From Deinococcus aquaedulcis (GTDB lineage Bacteria > Deinococcota > Deinococci > Deinococcales > Deinococcaceae), in the NCBI RefSeq assembly GCF_019693445.1, contig NZ_JAHRBL010000004.1, forward strand, positions 1-64,000: 64,000 nucleotides of DNA, read 5' to 3'. Numbering within the stretch: position 1 is the first letter of the stretch; each line of letters starts with the position of its first letter. The translations under genes were made by a program, and so were the position numbers. Below are positions 16,313 to 26,562 of this stretch, in pieces. The notes beneath the pieces were generated by a model, which was given only the letters and a program-made list of their open reading frames with translations, did no database searches and was not told the origin of the DNA.

Positions 16313-17563
16313 ATGAGCGACGCCGCCCGCCCCGACCAGCCCTGGAGTTATGAAACCGCCGCCGTGCAGAGTGCCATTCCGCGCGGCCTGGGCCAGACCA
16401 TCGGGTTTCCTATTCATGCGGCTGCCGCTTTTCAGTTTGATTCGCTGGACGAAGCCCAGAGCGAGTTTCAGCAGAACACCGGCCTGAGTTACGCCCGGTT
16501 GCAGAACCCCACCGTGCGTGCCCTGGAAGAGCGGCTGACCACCCTCGAAGGCGGGAGCGCCACCGTGGCGGTGGCCAGCGGGCAGGCGGCCACCCTGACC
16601 GCCATCCTCAGTGTGTGTCGGGCAGGAGACCATGTGGTCTCGGCGTCCAGCCTGTTTGGGGGCACCACGGGCCTGCTGAACAACATCCTGCCGCTGATGG
16701 GCATTTCGGCGACGCTGGTGGAGAACACGGCGCAGGCCATTGGCGCGGCCTTGCAGCCGAACACCCGGCTGGTCTGGGCCGAGATGATCAGCAACCCGGC
16801 CGGGGACGTGGCAGACATCCGCGCCTTTGCCGACCTGGCGCACGCCCAGGGCGCCCTGCTGGCCATTGACAACACCTGCGGGGGCGCCGGGTTTCTGTGC
16901 CGGCCACTGGAACACGGCGCAGACATCGTCGCGCAGTCGCTGACCAAGTGGGCGGGCGGCCACGGCAGCGTGCTGGGCGGCGCGGTGACGGTGGGGGCCG
17001 GGCACGACCTCACGCGCAGCCCCATCTTTACCGAGGGCGGCGAGAACAGCATTCTCAGCGTGCGTGGGGCCGCTGCCCTGGCGTGGCGTCAGCGCTGGCT
17101 GGGCGCGCACCAGCTGGGCATGACGCTGGCTCCCCACTCCGCGTTCCTGATCGCCCAGGGCCTGGAAACGCTGGCCCTGCGCCTGGCCCGCGAGAGCGAA
17201 ACCGCCCTGGCCCTGGCCCGCTGGCTTTCGGCCCATCCCCAGGTGGGCAAGGTGAGTTACCCCGGCCTGGAGAGCCACCCGCACCACCACCTCGCGCAGA
17301 CCTACCTGCGCGGCGGGCAGGGCGCGGTGCTGACCTTCGAGGTGCCGGACCCCGCTGCCTTCCTGTCGCGGGTGCGGGTGCTGCGCATCGCCCCCAACCT
17401 GGGCGACGTGCGTACCCTGGTGGTGCACCCCTGGACCACCACCCACGGCCGCGTGCCCGAAGCGGCGCGCTTTGCCGCCGGCGTGACCCCCACCACCATC
17501 CGCATGAGCGTGGGCGTAGAGGCCCTGGGCGACCTGCAGGCGGATATTGAGCAGGCGCTGTAG
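16313..17563 (+). CDS. O-acetylhomoserine sulfhydrylase-type Cys/Met PLP enzyme
   Basis: A 416-residue type-I PLP enzyme of the Cys/Met metabolism family. The cofactor lysine is Lys212 in QSLTKWAGGH. SYARLQNPTVRALEERL and ATVAVASGQAA are family blocks, and the AEMISNPAGDV and IDNTCGGAGFLCRPLEHGAD patterns point to O-acetylhomoserine aminocarboxypropyltransferase (MetY/OAH sulfhydrylase). It would make homocysteine from O-acetylhomoserine and sulfide in methionine synthesis. No homoserine acetyltransferase is in the window. A gamma-lyase remains possible. Confidence 0.87.
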   Translation: MSDAARPDQPWSYETAAVQSAIPRGLGQTIGFPIHAAAAFQFDSLDEAQSEFQQNTGLSYARLQNPTVRALEERLTTLEGGSATVAVASGQAATLTAILSVCRAGDHVVSASSLFGGTTGLLNNILPLMGISATLVENTAQAIGAALQPNTRLVWAEMISNPAGDVADIRAFADLAHAQGALLAIDNTCGGAGFLCRPLEHGADIVAQSLTKWAGGHGSVLGGAVTVGAGHDLTRSPIFTEGGENSILSVRGAAALAWRQRWLGAHQLGMTLAPHSAFLIAQGLETLALRLARESETALALARWLSAHPQVGKVSYPGLESHPHHHLAQTYLRGGQGAVLTFEVPDPAAFLSRVRVLRIAPNLGDVRTLVVHPWTTTHGRVPEAARFAAGVTPTTIRMSVGVEALGDLQADIEQAL

Positions 17564-17607
17564 GGGGCCGATGGCGGATAGCAGATGGCGTGGGGTTGCT
17601 TTGGGGG

Positions 17608-18711
17608 TTAGACCGGGCAGGAGAGCAGGGTTTCGTGCTGGCGCACGGTGGCGGCGGCCTCGGCCAGCAGGACCTCGGTGTCGGGCCAGCCAAGGCAGGG
17701 GTCGGTCAGGCTGAGGCCGTAGGCGGGGCACTCGCCGGGAGCGGGGAAGGGCTGGCGGCCGGGGTGCAGGTGGCTTTCGAGCATCAGGCCGCGCACCGGG
17801 CTGGCGGGGTGCCAGTGGGCCAGCACCGCGCGGCCTACCGCTGCCTGCCGCGCGGGGTCGCCGCCGCTGTTGGCGTGGGCGCAGTCCACCAGCAGCCTGG
17901 GAGTCAGGCCCGCCCCACGCAACTGCTCAGCGGCCTGGGCCACCGCCTGCGGGTCGGCGTTGGGCCCCGCGTGGCCGCCGCGCAGCACCACATGCCCGTG
18001 CGGATTGCCGGGGGTCAGGGTCAGGGCGCCTGTGCCGTCTGGGGCGGTGGTCCAGCACATCTGCCGGGCCTGGGCCGCCACCACCGCGTCCACCGCCACC
18101 CCCACCGAGCCGCCCGTGCCGTTCTTGAACCCCACCGGAAACGGCAGCGCGCTGGCCATGACGCGGTGGGTCTGGCTTTCTACCGTGCGCGCGCCCAGGC
18201 AGCCCCAGCTCAGCAGGTCGGCCAGGTAAGGGGGCAACTGGGGGGCCAGCAGTTCGGTGGCCACCGGCACGCCCAGCTCGTTGATGGCGGCCATCAGGCG
18301 CCGGGCGCGCACCAGCCCCGCGTTCAGGTTGGGGCGGCCGTCCAGGTCCGGGTCCAGCAGGAAGCCGCGCCAGCCCAGCCGGGTGCGGGGCTTGTCCACG
18401 TACACGCGCATCACCAGTTCCAGGGCGTCGCCCCAGCGGGCGCGTGCCCCGGCCAGCCCCCGGGCGTAGCGCAGCGCCTGCGCCTCGTCGTGGATGCTGC
18501 AGGGCCCCACCACCACGAGCAGCCGGGGGTCCTGGCCGCGCAGAATGGCTGCAATGCGCCGCCGGGCCCCCGCCACGGTCTGCGCGGCCTGGGCCGAGCG
18601 GGGCAGCTGCGCCAGCAGGGCCTGCGGCGAGAGCACCGGTTGTAAGGAGGTAGGGTCCAGATCCAGGGGTTCGGGGCTTAAAAGCTCAGTGTCCAAGGGT
18701 GGCGCCTCCAT
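17608..18711 (-). CDS. DAHP synthase (class I, AroG-like) of the siderophore operon
   Basis: A 367-residue 3-deoxy-7-phosphoheptulonate synthase, the first step of the shikimate pathway from phosphoenolpyruvate and erythrose-4-phosphate. Markers are [34 protein letters not shown], the FKNGTGG phosphate-binding loop and LVDCAHANS. It overlaps the upstream dhbA gene by 26 bases and is the last gene of the operon. Its job there is probably to feed chorismate to isochorismate synthase during iron starvation. Such dedicated DAHP synthases occur in other aryl-siderophore clusters. Confidence 0.92.
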   Translation of the reverse strand: MEAPPLDTELLSPEPLDLDPTSLQPVLSPQALLAQLPRSAQAAQTVAGARRRIAAILRGQDPRLLVVVGPCSIHDEAQALRYARGLAGARARWGDALELVMRVYVDKPRTRLGWRGFLLDPDLDGRPNLNAGLVRARRLMAAINELGVPVATELLAPQLPPYLADLLSWGCLGARTVESQTHRVMASALPFPVGFKNGTGGSVGVAVDAVVAAQARQMCWTTAPDGTGALTLTPGNPHGHVVLRGGHAGPNADPQAVAQAAEQLRGAGLTPRLLVDCAHANSGGDPARQAAVGRAVLAHWHPASPVRGLMLESHLHPGRQPFPAPGECPAYGLSLTDPCLGWPDTEVLLAEAAATVRQHETLLSCPV

Positions 18712-19453
18712 CCACAGTCAGGTGCTGCATGGTGATGTGCCGCGCGTGGTCCGAAAGCAGGAACAGCACGGCCTGGGCAATGTCGGCGGGGTCGGCGATC
18801 CGGCCCAGGGGAATGCCGGGGCGGTGCTGGCCGGGGTCCCCCGCGATCACCTGCGCGGGCCCCGTGTCCCCCGTCCAGAGCTGCCGCCCCATCGGTGTGT
18901 CGGTGGAGCCGGGGGCCACCACGTTGCAGCGCACCCCATACGGCGCCAGTTCCAGCCCCAGGCAGCGCATGAGGTGGGTGGTGGCGGCCTTGGACGCGGC
19001 GTAGGCGCCCATCCCAGCGCGGGCCACGTGGGCCGCGTTGGAACTGACAGTCACGATGGCGCCGCTGCGGCGGGCCTGCATGCGCTGGCCCACGGCCCGC
19101 GCCATGTAAAAGGGCCCGGTGGTGTTCACGGCGAAGGTGTGCGCCCAGGCCTCGTCGCTCAGCTCGGTCAGCGGGCCCAGGTGCAGTACCCCGGCCACGT
19201 TCACCAGCTGGTCAATGGGGCCCAGGGCCGCTTCGGTCTGGGCCACCAGGGCCTCCACGGCGGCGGCGTCGGTCACGTCCAGCTGGGCGGCGTGCACCCG
19301 CGGGGCGGTCCAGGGGAGGGGCGCCAGGTCAGTGGCCTGCACGGTGGCGCCAGCCGCTGCCAGGGCCTGCGCCACGGCCGCGCCGATGCCCTGGGCCGCG
19401 CCGGTCACCAGGGCCACCCGGCCTGCCAGGGCGGGCAATGGGGGCAGGCTCAT
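18686..19453 (-). CDS. dhbA: 2,3-dihydro-2,3-dihydroxybenzoate dehydrogenase
   Basis: A 255-residue short-chain dehydrogenase. The NAD site is TGAAQGIG (17-24), with NVAGV, a conserved Ser (VTVSSNAAH) and the YAASK catalytic pair. The length and operon place make it the DhbA/EntA enzyme that oxidises 2,3-dihydro-DHB to 2,3-dihydroxybenzoate. Its start overlaps the stop of the condensation gene as ATGA. Outside this operon it would only be called a generic SDR, so the assignment rests partly on context. Confidence 0.88.
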   Translation of the reverse strand: MSLPPLPALAGRVALVTGAAQGIGAAVAQALAAAGATVQATDLAPLPWTAPRVHAAQLDVTDAAAVEALVAQTEAALGPIDQLVNVAGVLHLGPLTELSDEAWAHTFAVNTTGPFYMARAVGQRMQARRSGAIVTVSSNAAHVARAGMGAYAASKAATTHLMRCLGLELAPYGVRCNVVAPGSTDTPMGRQLWTGDTGPAQVIAGDPGQHRPGIPLGRIADPADIAQAVLFLLSDHARHITMQHLTVDGGATLGH

Positions 19454-20754
19454 GCGGGCGCCTGCTCGGGGGCCCACAGGTCGGCCACGGGGGTGTGCGG
19501 GTGGGCCACGCCACGCGCCAGCGCGGCCAGCAGGCGCCCGTGCAGGGCCTGCACCTGGGCGGGGGTGTACAGGGCGGGGTGGCCGTCCAGCGTCAGCTCC
19601 AGCGCAGGGCCCCAGCCGGTGAAGGTCAGCGCGAGGTCCTCCACCGGGCCAGAGGCCAGATTCTCCAGGCGAGCCTCCAGCCCCGGGCCAAAGTCCAGCG
19701 GCGCCTGGAAGGGAATCACGTTCACCTCCGGGCCAAAGAGGCGGTGGCCGTTCAGGTCGGCCCACAGGTGCTCGTAGCGGTAGTGCTGGTGCGCGCGCAG
19801 GGCCCCCAGGGCCGCGTGGGCCTGCCGGGTCAGGGCTGCGAGGCTCAGCGCCGGGGTCACGTCCAGCCGCAGCGGTGCCAGATTCATCACCATCGTGGGC
19901 ACCCGCGCCGAGGCGCGGCCCAGCCGGTTCATGACGGGGACGGCCAGCACTGTGGCCTGCTCGCCCGTGTGCGCGTGCCAGAACGCCGCGCTCAGGGCAA
20001 ACAGCAGGGTGGGCCACGCGGTGCCCAGGGCCTGGGCCTGCTCGGCCAGCGCCCGGGTGAGGGCCGGGGCGGCGGTGCCCCGGGCACGGTGGCCCCGGCG
20101 CAGGCCCCGTTCCAGCAGGGGCGCGGGCGTGTGCGGCAGCCCCGCGTACAGCGCCATCAGGGCCTGCCGGTCCACGGCGCGCTGCGGTGAGCGCTGATAG
20201 GCCTCGTCCTCGGCCACCACAGGCGCCAGCGGGTCGAATGCCGGGGGCAGGGGAGCGCCCGCGCGGTAGTGTGCCGCCACGCGCTGCAGGCACAGCGACA
20301 GGCCGTAGCCGTCCAGGGCGATGTGGTGCGTGACCAGCACCCAGCGTGCCTGTGCCGGGCCCAGCAGAAAGAGACCGTGGCGGTACAGTTCGCCGGCTTC
20401 CGGGCGCAGCGGCGTGTCCAGCCACGCCTGCGCTTCCTGGTCGGCCTGGGCGTGGGGGTCGGGGTGACCACGCAGGTCACGCACGGTCAGCGGCTGCGGG
20501 GCGGCGGCGCCGGGCCACTGCCGCGCGCCCCCGGGCCGCGCCTCGAAGCGGGCGTGCAGGGCGGGGACCTCGGCCAGCAGGCGGGCCACCGCCGCCGTGA
20601 AGCGGGGCACGTCCAGCGGGCCGTGCAGGTCCAGGGCCTCGGCGGTGTTGAAGAGGGTGCTCTGGGGGTCGGCCTCGTGGTCGTGCCACAGGCCCAGCTG
20701 CGCCCCGGTCAGGCCCAGCGCGGGTTCGCTGTGGGCGCCGTGTGCTCCGCTCAT
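19450..20754 (-). CDS. Free-standing NRPS condensation domain (VibH-like)
   Basis: A 434-residue protein made of one condensation domain and nothing else. The catalytic HHxxxDG motif is HHIALDG at residues 143-149. No adenylation or carrier domain follows, as in VibH of vibriobactin synthesis (about 440 residues). VibH joins carrier-bound 2,3-dihydroxybenzoate to a free polyamine. The same reaction is the simplest reading here: it would take DHB from the DhbB carrier and couple it to a soluble amine. No DhbF/EntF-type multidomain synthetase is present. Overlaps both neighbours by four bases. Confidence 0.85.
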   Translation of the reverse strand: MSGAHGAHSEPALGLTGAQLGLWHDHEADPQSTLFNTAEALDLHGPLDVPRFTAAVARLLAEVPALHARFEARPGGARQWPGAAAPQPLTVRDLRGHPDPHAQADQEAQAWLDTPLRPEAGELYRHGLFLLGPAQARWVLVTHHIALDGYGLSLCLQRVAAHYRAGAPLPPAFDPLAPVVAEDEAYQRSPQRAVDRQALMALYAGLPHTPAPLLERGLRRGHRARGTAAPALTRALAEQAQALGTAWPTLLFALSAAFWHAHTGEQATVLAVPVMNRLGRASARVPTMVMNLAPLRLDVTPALSLAALTRQAHAALGALRAHQHYRYEHLWADLNGHRLFGPEVNVIPFQAPLDFGPGLEARLENLASGPVEDLALTFTGWGPALELTLDGHPALYTPAQVQALHGRLLAALARGVAHPHTPVADLWAPEQAPA

Positions 20755-21623
20755 ACAGGCTCCGGGGCCAGCCGCGCGGCGATGGCGCGCAGGGTGGGCC
20801 GCGCGGCCACGTCGGCGTACGTGATGCTCAGCCCGGCCCGCTGCCAGCCGTCCACCAGCAGCATCAGGCGAATGGAATCCAGGCCCAGCAGCAGCAGGTC
20901 GTCGTCATCGTGCAGCTCGGCGGCGGGCACCTCCAGCAGCGCCGCCACCGTCTGGCGCAGGTGGTCGGGGGTCCAGGCGGCGGCCGGGCGGTCACCCAGC
21001 GCCGAGAGCACCTGCGCCGTGCCCAGCACCTGCGCGCAGCGGCCCGCGCCGTAGGCCAGGGCCTGCCGGTGCTCGGCTTCGGAAAAGTCGGCCAGCGCGT
21101 CGCCGATCAGGAACGGCTGCACGTCGCGCATAAAGGCGTCCGCCGCCGTCAGCAGGCAGCCAATGTGGGCGTACACCCCGCAGATCAGCAGCTGATCGCG
21201 CCCCCAGCCCTTCAGCAACTCCTCCAGCGGCGACCGCTGAAAGGCGCTGTAGCGCCACTTGGTCAGCACGAGGTCGTCCGGGTGCGGGGCCACGGCGGGG
21301 TGAATGCAGGTCTGCCCGGGGTCGCTGCCCAGCCCGGGGCCCCAGAAGTCGCTCAGCAGGGCGCGGTCCTGGGGGTCTTGCTGACCGGGCTGCGCGGTGT
21401 ATACCACCGGTATGCCCAGGGCGCGGGCGTGCGCCACCAGGGTTCCCACCTGCGCCAGCAGGGCCGGAATGGGCGGCTGCGTCTGGTCGTAGAAGTTCAG
21501 AAAGTAGCTCTGCAGGTCGTGCACCAGCAGGGCGGCGCGCCCAGGCTGGGGCGTCCAGGTCACGCGGCCCTGGGGAAAGGTGGCGGGGTCAGGCATGGGG
21601 TAGGGGGCCAGGCGGGGAATCAT
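20751..21623 (-). CDS. dhbB: Isochorismatase fused to aryl carrier protein
   Basis: A 290-residue bifunctional DhbB/EntB. Residues ~1-205 are the isochorismatase (Asp36 in VHDLQ, Lys122 in TKWRYSAF, and GVYAHIGC around Cys156, where the family has the catalytic or substrate-site residue). Residues ~215-290 form an aryl carrier domain with the phosphopantetheine Ser250 in LLGLDSIRL. It splits isochorismate to pyruvate and dihydro-DHB, then carries DHB as a thioester. ATGA overlaps link it to dhbE and the condensation gene. Confidence 0.93.
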   Translation of the reverse strand: MIPRLAPYPMPDPATFPQGRVTWTPQPGRAALLVHDLQSYFLNFYDQTQPPIPALLAQVGTLVAHARALGIPVVYTAQPGQQDPQDRALLSDFWGPGLGSDPGQTCIHPAVAPHPDDLVLTKWRYSAFQRSPLEELLKGWGRDQLLICGVYAHIGCLLTAADAFMRDVQPFLIGDALADFSEAEHRQALAYGAGRCAQVLGTAQVLSALGDRPAAAWTPDHLRQTVAALLEVPAAELHDDDDLLLLGLDSIRLMLLVDGWQRAGLSITYADVAARPTLRAIAARLAPEPV

Positions 21624-23251
21624 GGGGTGCTCCTTGGGGCCATGCGGGCGCGCAGGGCGGGTTTGTCGAGCTTGCCGACGGCGGTGCGGGGCAGCTCGTC
21701 CAGCAGCTCAATGCGGTCGGGGATCTTGTAGGCGGCCAGGCCCAGGGCCTGCAGGTGCCGCCGCAGGGTCAGGGCCAGCCCTGGCGGCGTGGGGGACGCG
21801 GGCTGCACAAAGGCGCAGCTGCGTTCGCCCAGCCAGGGGTCCGGCACGCCCACCAGCGCCGCGCCGCGCACCTGGGGGTGCAGCAGCAGGGCGTGCTCGA
21901 TCTCCTCGGCGGCGATCTTCTCGCCCGCACGGTTGATCTGGTCCTTGTGGCGCCCGGTGACGGTCAGAGCGCCGTCCGGCCAGCGGGTCACGAGGTCGCC
22001 GGTGCGGTAAAAGCCGTCCGGGGTAAAGGCCCGGGCATTGTGCTCTGGCGCGCGGAAGTAGCCCCGGATGGTGTAGGGCCCGCGCGTGAGCAGGTGCCCC
22101 GGCGTGCCGTCGGGCACCGGACGGTCCTCGTCGTCCACCACCCGCACCTCGTCGTGTGGGCTGATGGGGTGGCCCTGGGTGCAAGCGGCGCGTTCCAGTG
22201 GCGTGCCAGGGCGCACGTAGTTCACCAGCCCCTCGGCCATGCCGAACACCTGCTGCACCTCGGCCCCCAGCCGCGCGGGCACCTGCCGGGCGGTGTCCGG
22301 GCTGAGGGGCGCGCCCCCCACCTGCACGCAGCGCAGCGAGGACAGGCCCGGGCCGCCTGCCTGCTCGGCCGCCTGCAGCCACACCTGCAGCAGCGCGGGC
22401 ACCAGGGCGGTGTGGGTCACCCCATGCTGGCGGATCAGGGGAAAGGCCACGTCGGGCGTGGGCGCGGGCGAGAGCACCACCTGCCCCCCCGCGTGAAACA
22501 TGCCCAGCGTGCCCGGCGAGGTCAGCGGGAAGTTGTGGGCCAGCGGCAGGGCGGCCAGATACACCGTCTGCGGCCCCAGCGCGCAGATCGCCGCACTGGC
22601 CCGGATGCTGTACAGGTAATCGTCGTGCGTGCGCGGAATCAGCTTGGGGGTGCCGGTGCTGCCCCCCGACAGCTGGTACAGCGCGACCTCGGCGGCGTTC
22701 CCTGCGGGCGGGGAGAAGGGTGGGGTGCCAGCGGCCGGCTGCAGCGGCGTGAATTCGGCGGTCTCGCCCAGCACGAACACCCGGCGCAGGCCCGGCGCCT
22801 GGGCCTGCACGTCGCGCGCCAGAAGGCGGTGGTCATAGCCGGCGTGCTGGTCGGCCACCAGATAGGCCGCCGCGTCCGCATGGGTGCAGAAAAAGCCAAT
22901 TTCCCGCTGGCGGTGGGCCGGCAGCGCCAGGATGGGCCGCGCGCCCAGCCGCAGCAGGCCGAACAGCACGTCAAAGAATTCGGGGACGTTGGGCAGCTGA
23001 ACCACGGCCCGTTCGCCGGGCTGCAGGCCGTGGGCGGCCAGATGCGCGGCCATGCGGGTGGCGCGGGCGTCCAGGTCGCGGTAACTCAGGCGCGTCTGCC
23101 CGGCGATCAGGGCGGTGCGGTCGCCGTACTGGGCAGCCAGTCCGGCCAGCCATGCGCTGAAGGTCTCGCCCTGCCAGTACCCCGCCTCGCGGTAGGTGCG
23201 GGCCAGGTTGTCGGGCCAGGGGGTGAAGTCGGCCGTGTCCCCGGGGCTCAC
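21620..23251 (-). CDS. dhbE: 2,3-dihydroxybenzoate-AMP ligase
   Basis: A 543-residue stand-alone adenylation enzyme like EntE/DhbE. It activates DHB with ATP and loads it on the DhbB carrier. Motifs include [19 protein letters not shown] (P-loop-like A3), the EntE-typical [14 protein letters not shown] (the N of HNF contacts the catechol), [17 protein letters not shown] and the catalytic lysine in AVGKLDK. The GTG start at 23251 overlaps the dhbC stop as GTGA, which decides it over longer reading frames. Confidence 0.93.
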   Translation of the reverse strand: MSPGDTADFTPWPDNLARTYREAGYWQGETFSAWLAGLAAQYGDRTALIAGQTRLSYRDLDARATRMAAHLAAHGLQPGERAVVQLPNVPEFFDVLFGLLRLGARPILALPAHRQREIGFFCTHADAAAYLVADQHAGYDHRLLARDVQAQAPGLRRVFVLGETAEFTPLQPAAGTPPFSPPAGNAAEVALYQLSGGSTGTPKLIPRTHDDYLYSIRASAAICALGPQTVYLAALPLAHNFPLTSPGTLGMFHAGGQVVLSPAPTPDVAFPLIRQHGVTHTALVPALLQVWLQAAEQAGGPGLSSLRCVQVGGAPLSPDTARQVPARLGAEVQQVFGMAEGLVNYVRPGTPLERAACTQGHPISPHDEVRVVDDEDRPVPDGTPGHLLTRGPYTIRGYFRAPEHNARAFTPDGFYRTGDLVTRWPDGALTVTGRHKDQINRAGEKIAAEEIEHALLLHPQVRGAALVGVPDPWLGERSCAFVQPASPTPPGLALTLRRHLQALGLAAYKIPDRIELLDELPRTAVGKLDKPALRARMAPRSTP

Positions 23252-24411
23252 AGGGCCGTCCCCAGGCTGTCCAGGCCCAGCGCCTGCAACATGGTGCGGA
23301 ACTTGGCGGCGGTTTCGGCCCGTTCCTGCGCGGGGTCTGAAGCCGCCACCACCCCGGCCCCCGCGAACAGCCGCACCTGCTCCGGGCCCACCTCTGCGCA
23401 GCGGATGGTCACGGCCCACTCGCCGTCGCCCGCCGCGTCGCACCAGCCCACCGCCCCGGCAAAGAGGCCCCGCGCGAAGGGTTCATGTGCGGCCAGGAAC
23501 TGCCGGGCGGCCCTCTGCGGGACCCCGCACACCGCCGGGGTGGGGTGCAGGGCCTGGGCCACGTCCAGCACCGACAGGCCCGGGTCCCGCAACTGGGCCT
23601 GAATGGGGGTGCCCAGGTGCCACAGCGTGGGGGTTTGCACCAGCTGGGGCCGGGGCGGCAGGTGCAGTTCGCGGCACAGCGGCGCCAGCGTGGCCCGGAT
23701 GGCCTCCACCATCAGCGCGTGTTCTTCCTGGTCCTTGGCGGAGGCCAGCAATTCGGCCGCCTGGGCGGCGTCGGCGTCCGGGCCGGCCTGGCGGGGGCGG
23801 GTGCCTGCCAGCGGGTGCAGGCACAGGTGGGGGCCCGCCTTGCGCACCAGCAGTTCCGGGCTGGCGCCAATCAGCGTGCGCTCGCCGGCCGGGTCCAGCG
23901 GCAGTGCAAAGGTGTAGCCGCCCGGGTGGCGCGCGGCCAGCCGGCCCAGCACTGGCGCCAGGGCCAGCGGCTCGCGCAGCTCTAATTCCAGCAGGCGGCT
24001 CAGGACCACCTTGTGCAGCCCGCCCGCCCGAATGGTGCTCACCGCTTGGGCCACCAGGGCCTCGAAGTGCGCTGGCCCTGGCCGCGCGCTCACGCGGCGC
24101 ACGCTGGCGCTGGGGACTGGCTTGGCGGCCCAGTCCGGGTAGCCGGGGGTGACCTGCGGCGCCACGTACAGGGTGGCGGGCTGCGTGGGGTCAAACGGCA
24201 GGGCGCCCACCACGCGTGGGTGGAGGTGGCCCGCCTGCTGAGCGGCCCGCAGCAGCGCCCGGGCCTGCTGCGCCGGGGGGCCGGGCGTGGCGGCAGCCGG
24301 CTGCAGCTCGGCGGCAAAAAAGGACGTGGCGGGCGCCTGCCAGATGAAAGGGGGCAGAGCAGGTGTCTGGGCCGGGGCAGCGCCGGGCCGGGGCGGAGCA
24401 AGCAGGGTCAT
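23248..24411 (-). CDS. dhbC: Isochorismate synthase
   Basis: A 387-residue chorismate-binding enzyme of the EntC/DhbC type, converting chorismate to isochorismate. Landmarks are [44 protein letters not shown] and the C-terminal [25 protein letters not shown] sits five bases before the ATG at 24411, so I prefer it to the in-frame ATG eight codons upstream. First gene of the six-gene siderophore operon. Confidence 0.93.
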   Translation of the reverse strand: MTLLAPPRPGAAPAQTPALPPFIWQAPATSFFAAELQPAAATPGPPAQQARALLRAAQQAGHLHPRVVGALPFDPTQPATLYVAPQVTPGYPDWAAKPVPSASVRRVSARPGPAHFEALVAQAVSTIRAGGLHKVVLSRLLELELREPLALAPVLGRLAARHPGGYTFALPLDPAGERTLIGASPELLVRKAGPHLCLHPLAGTRPRQAGPDADAAQAAELLASAKDQEEHALMVEAIRATLAPLCRELHLPPRPQLVQTPTLWHLGTPIQAQLRDPGLSVLDVAQALHPTPAVCGVPQRAARQFLAAHEPFARGLFAGAVGWCDAAGDGEWAVTIRCAEVGPEQVRLFAGAGVVAASDPAQERAETAAKFRTMLQALGLDSLGTAL

Positions 24412-24907
24412 GGGGTCTCCTGGGGGCGAAGGCAAGACGGAAGGACGGCGGCGCCCGCAGCGCGGCGCACCAGCAGCGGGGATCAGAGGGCGCAGGCCCT
24501 GGGGGATAAAAACGGGGGAATTGCTCAGCAGGGGAAGGCAATGGCGGCTTCAGCGGTCATTTGAGTGTCTGAGCCGTCAACGCTGATGCAAGAGCACATC
24601 CAGGGCCTAGCGACTAAACAAAGGCAAGACCTGGGCGACCAGCGGTCAACCTCACATCGCCCCGTCAGAATCTGACAAATCCGATCAAAATAGTCAAGTT
24701 AAGTCCAAAAGTTGGAGCGTCGGAGGGGCTAGGGACAGGAGTTCACGGCACGGCTTCTTCCCGCGTTCGTCGAGACCCGAAACTCTCCTTGCCGCCCCCT
24801 GGGTGCAGAGGAATGCCAGCCTGTCGCCGTCCCCTTCACCCTCACCCCTATGCATAACCGCCGCCCTTAAATCAGCAGGACGGCGGTCAGAGGCCGACCC
24901 CTGGGCC
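24412..24907. promoter_or_regulatory. Non-coding region with siderophore promoter and palindrome
   Basis: No gene is supported in these ~500 bases. On the minus strand TTGACT (24697-24692) is followed after 17 bases by CAGATT (24674-24669), a weak sigma-70-type promoter. A perfect palindrome GTCAGA-A-TCTGAC (24664-24676) covers the -10 box and is a good candidate operator, perhaps for an iron regulator; it does not match the classical Fur or DtxR consensus. The leader would be about 250 bases long and ends in an AGGAG site. The rest, 24700-24907, shows nothing I can name. Confidence 0.5.
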
Positions 24908-25735
24908 TTACAGCCAGGGTTTCTTGCCAATCACGTAGTCGCGCTGGAACTCGGGGTCGCTCTTGGTGAGGTAGATAATGCCTTCCACCAGCCCCAGCAG
25001 GCCCAGGCCGCTGCTGACCAGCCCCGCCAGCGGCACGGTCACGAACAGCGCCACGCCGAAGGTCAGCAGGCCCAGCAGCAGCGCGACCACCCACACACCG
25101 ATGTTGAGCCCCAACATCATCAGGCCAGCGGTCGTATTGCCCAGATAGAACTTGTGAATCCCAAGGCTGCCCAGGAAGATGCCCAGCAGGCCCGCAAACA
25201 GCTTTTTCTGGGCCACGTCGCTGGACAGAAAGCCCGAACTGTGGCTGCCCTGGCCGTAGGCGGGCGTCATCTGGTGGGCCGGGTCGCCAAAGTGGTCAAA
25301 GGGGCGGGCGGGCGCCGGCTCGGCGTAGCCCGTGGGCGGGCCCTGCGGAATGGTGGGATTGCGCGCGCCACCCGTCGCCCGGGTCACCCAGTCGTCCTGG
25401 GGAGCGCCCGTGGGGGCCGCCGGGGCCACCGCCGGCCGGTCCTCGGGCCAGGGTGAGGAAGCGGGGGCCGTGTGGGCGGGCCGGGTGACCTCGTCGGCCC
25501 AGGCGGGGGCCGCTGGGGACGCAGGGGCCGGGCCGGGGTCGGCAGGAACGCGGCCGGGGGCGCTGACCTCGTCCACCCAGGCGGGGGCCGGGGCGGCGGC
25601 GGGGCGCTGGGGTTCGGGAATGCGCAGGTCCCCCGAGGCCGGGCTGGACGCGCTCTGGGCGGGCCCCAGCACCTCGTCCACCCAGGAGGGCGCGGCGCTG
25701 GGCGTGCCGGACGTGTTGTCTTCGGGGTTCGTCAT
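24908..25735 (-). CDS. TM2-domain protein with repeated WVDEV motifs
   Basis: A 275-residue protein in two parts. Residues 1-~170 are disordered and rich in Pro/Ala, and carry three copies of a short motif: PSWVDEV (~16), PAWVDEV (~55) and PAWADEV (~84), plus a weaker DDWVTRA. Residues ~175-275 are a TM2 domain: two membrane helices around LGIHKFYLGNTTAG, a family tied to phage resistance in some bacteria and mostly of unknown role. The repeated motif may dock a partner at the membrane. TAATGT lies five bases before the ATG. Confidence 0.85.
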   Translation of the reverse strand: MTNPEDNTSGTPSAAPSWVDEVLGPAQSASSPASGDLRIPEPQRPAAAPAPAWVDEVSAPGRVPADPGPAPASPAAPAWADEVTRPAHTAPASSPWPEDRPAVAPAAPTGAPQDDWVTRATGGARNPTIPQGPPTGYAEPAPARPFDHFGDPAHQMTPAYGQGSHSSGFLSSDVAQKKLFAGLLGIFLGSLGIHKFYLGNTTAGLMMLGLNIGVWVVALLLGLLTFGVALFVTVPLAGLVSSGLGLLGLVEGIIYLTKSDPEFQRDYVIGKKPWL

Positions 25736-25740
25736 GCTTC

Positions 25741-25746
25741 ACATTA
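25741..25746 (-). promoter_or_regulatory. -10 box of a leaderless promoter (TAATGT)
   Basis: On the minus strand TAATGT lies five bases before the ATG of the TM2 gene and overlaps the stop of the upstream methyltransferase gene. Confidence 0.55.
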
Positions 25747-26562
25747 CGCGATGCCCGAACCCGCCGTTGCGTCCCCCGGAAGATGCATGCCCGTGCCCAC
25801 GATGACCGGCAGTGGCACACTGAGGGGCCCGGCGGCGAACAGCGGCGCCAGCGCGGCGCGGTGCTCATCCAGCAGCCCGGCGCGCTGAGCCGCCGGCAGT
25901 CCGGCCAGGGGCGCGCCTTCCAAGCCGGCCTGAATATCGGCCAGCCGGGCCTGCGGGGTGGGGAGCGTGTAAAAGAGGGGGTGCAGCGCGGCGCTGGCCT
26001 GCAGGCCGCCCGCGCGCAAGACGTCGGCCAGGGCCTGCGGCGTGGGCAGGCGGCCCAGGGGGGGCGAGCCGGGTTTCAGGCCATGCGCCCCCAGTGCCGC
26101 GCGCCACAGGCCTGGCAAGTCGCCCAGCAGCCCCGCCCCAAAGCTTGAGACCACCAGCCGGCCCCCGGGGCGCAGCACCCGCGCCCACTCACGCACGGTC
26201 AGGGCCATGTCCGGCATGAAAAACAGCCCAGCGGCGCAGATCACGGCGTCGAACTGGGCGTCTGGAAAGGGCAGCCGTGCGGCGTCGGCCTGCACGAAGG
26301 TCGCGCCGGGCAGCCCCGCGCGGGCCACGGCCAGCATCCCGGCCGAGAGGTCAGTGCCCACCCGCGCCCCGCTGCCCCCGTGGGGCAGGGCGCGCAGCAC
26401 TGTGCCGGTGCCGGTCATCACGTCCAGCACGGCCTCGTGGGGCTGCACCGCCGCAACCTCTGCCACGAAACGCGCGGCCTGGGCCAGAAAGCCCACCTCG
26501 TCGTAGGTGGCGGCCACCGCGTCAAAGAGGCGGGCATTGGCCTGCTCGCGCTCGCCGCTCAT
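25744..26562 (-). CDS. Class I SAM-dependent methyltransferase
   Basis: A 272-residue methyltransferase of the UbiE/Coq5-like superfamily. SAM-binding motif I is VLDVMTGTGTVLRAL (residues ~45-59). Later blocks are LPFPDAQFDAVICAAGLFFM and EWARVLRPGGRLVVSSF. It starts within the nadR stop (ATGA) and is the last gene of the NAD-salvage operon. The substrate is unknown; a role in modifying nicotinamide or an RNA base would fit the context but is only inference. Confidence 0.85.
   Translation of the reverse strand: MSGEREQANARLFDAVAATYDEVGFLAQAARFVAEVAAVQPHEAVLDVMTGTGTVLRALPHGGSGARVGTDLSAGMLAVARAGLPGATFVQADAARLPFPDAQFDAVICAAGLFFMPDMALTVREWARVLRPGGRLVVSSFGAGLLGDLPGLWRAALGAHGLKPGSPPLGRLPTPQALADVLRAGGLQASAALHPLFYTLPTPQARLADIQAGLEGAPLAGLPAAQRAGLLDEHRAALAPLFAAGPLSVPLPVIVGTGMHLPGDATAGSGIA

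Noticed and set aside
24694..24930. 78-codon minus-strand frame upstream of the siderophore operon
   Set aside because: No ribosome site or -10 box at its start; overlaps the candidate promoter and the TM2 gene end.
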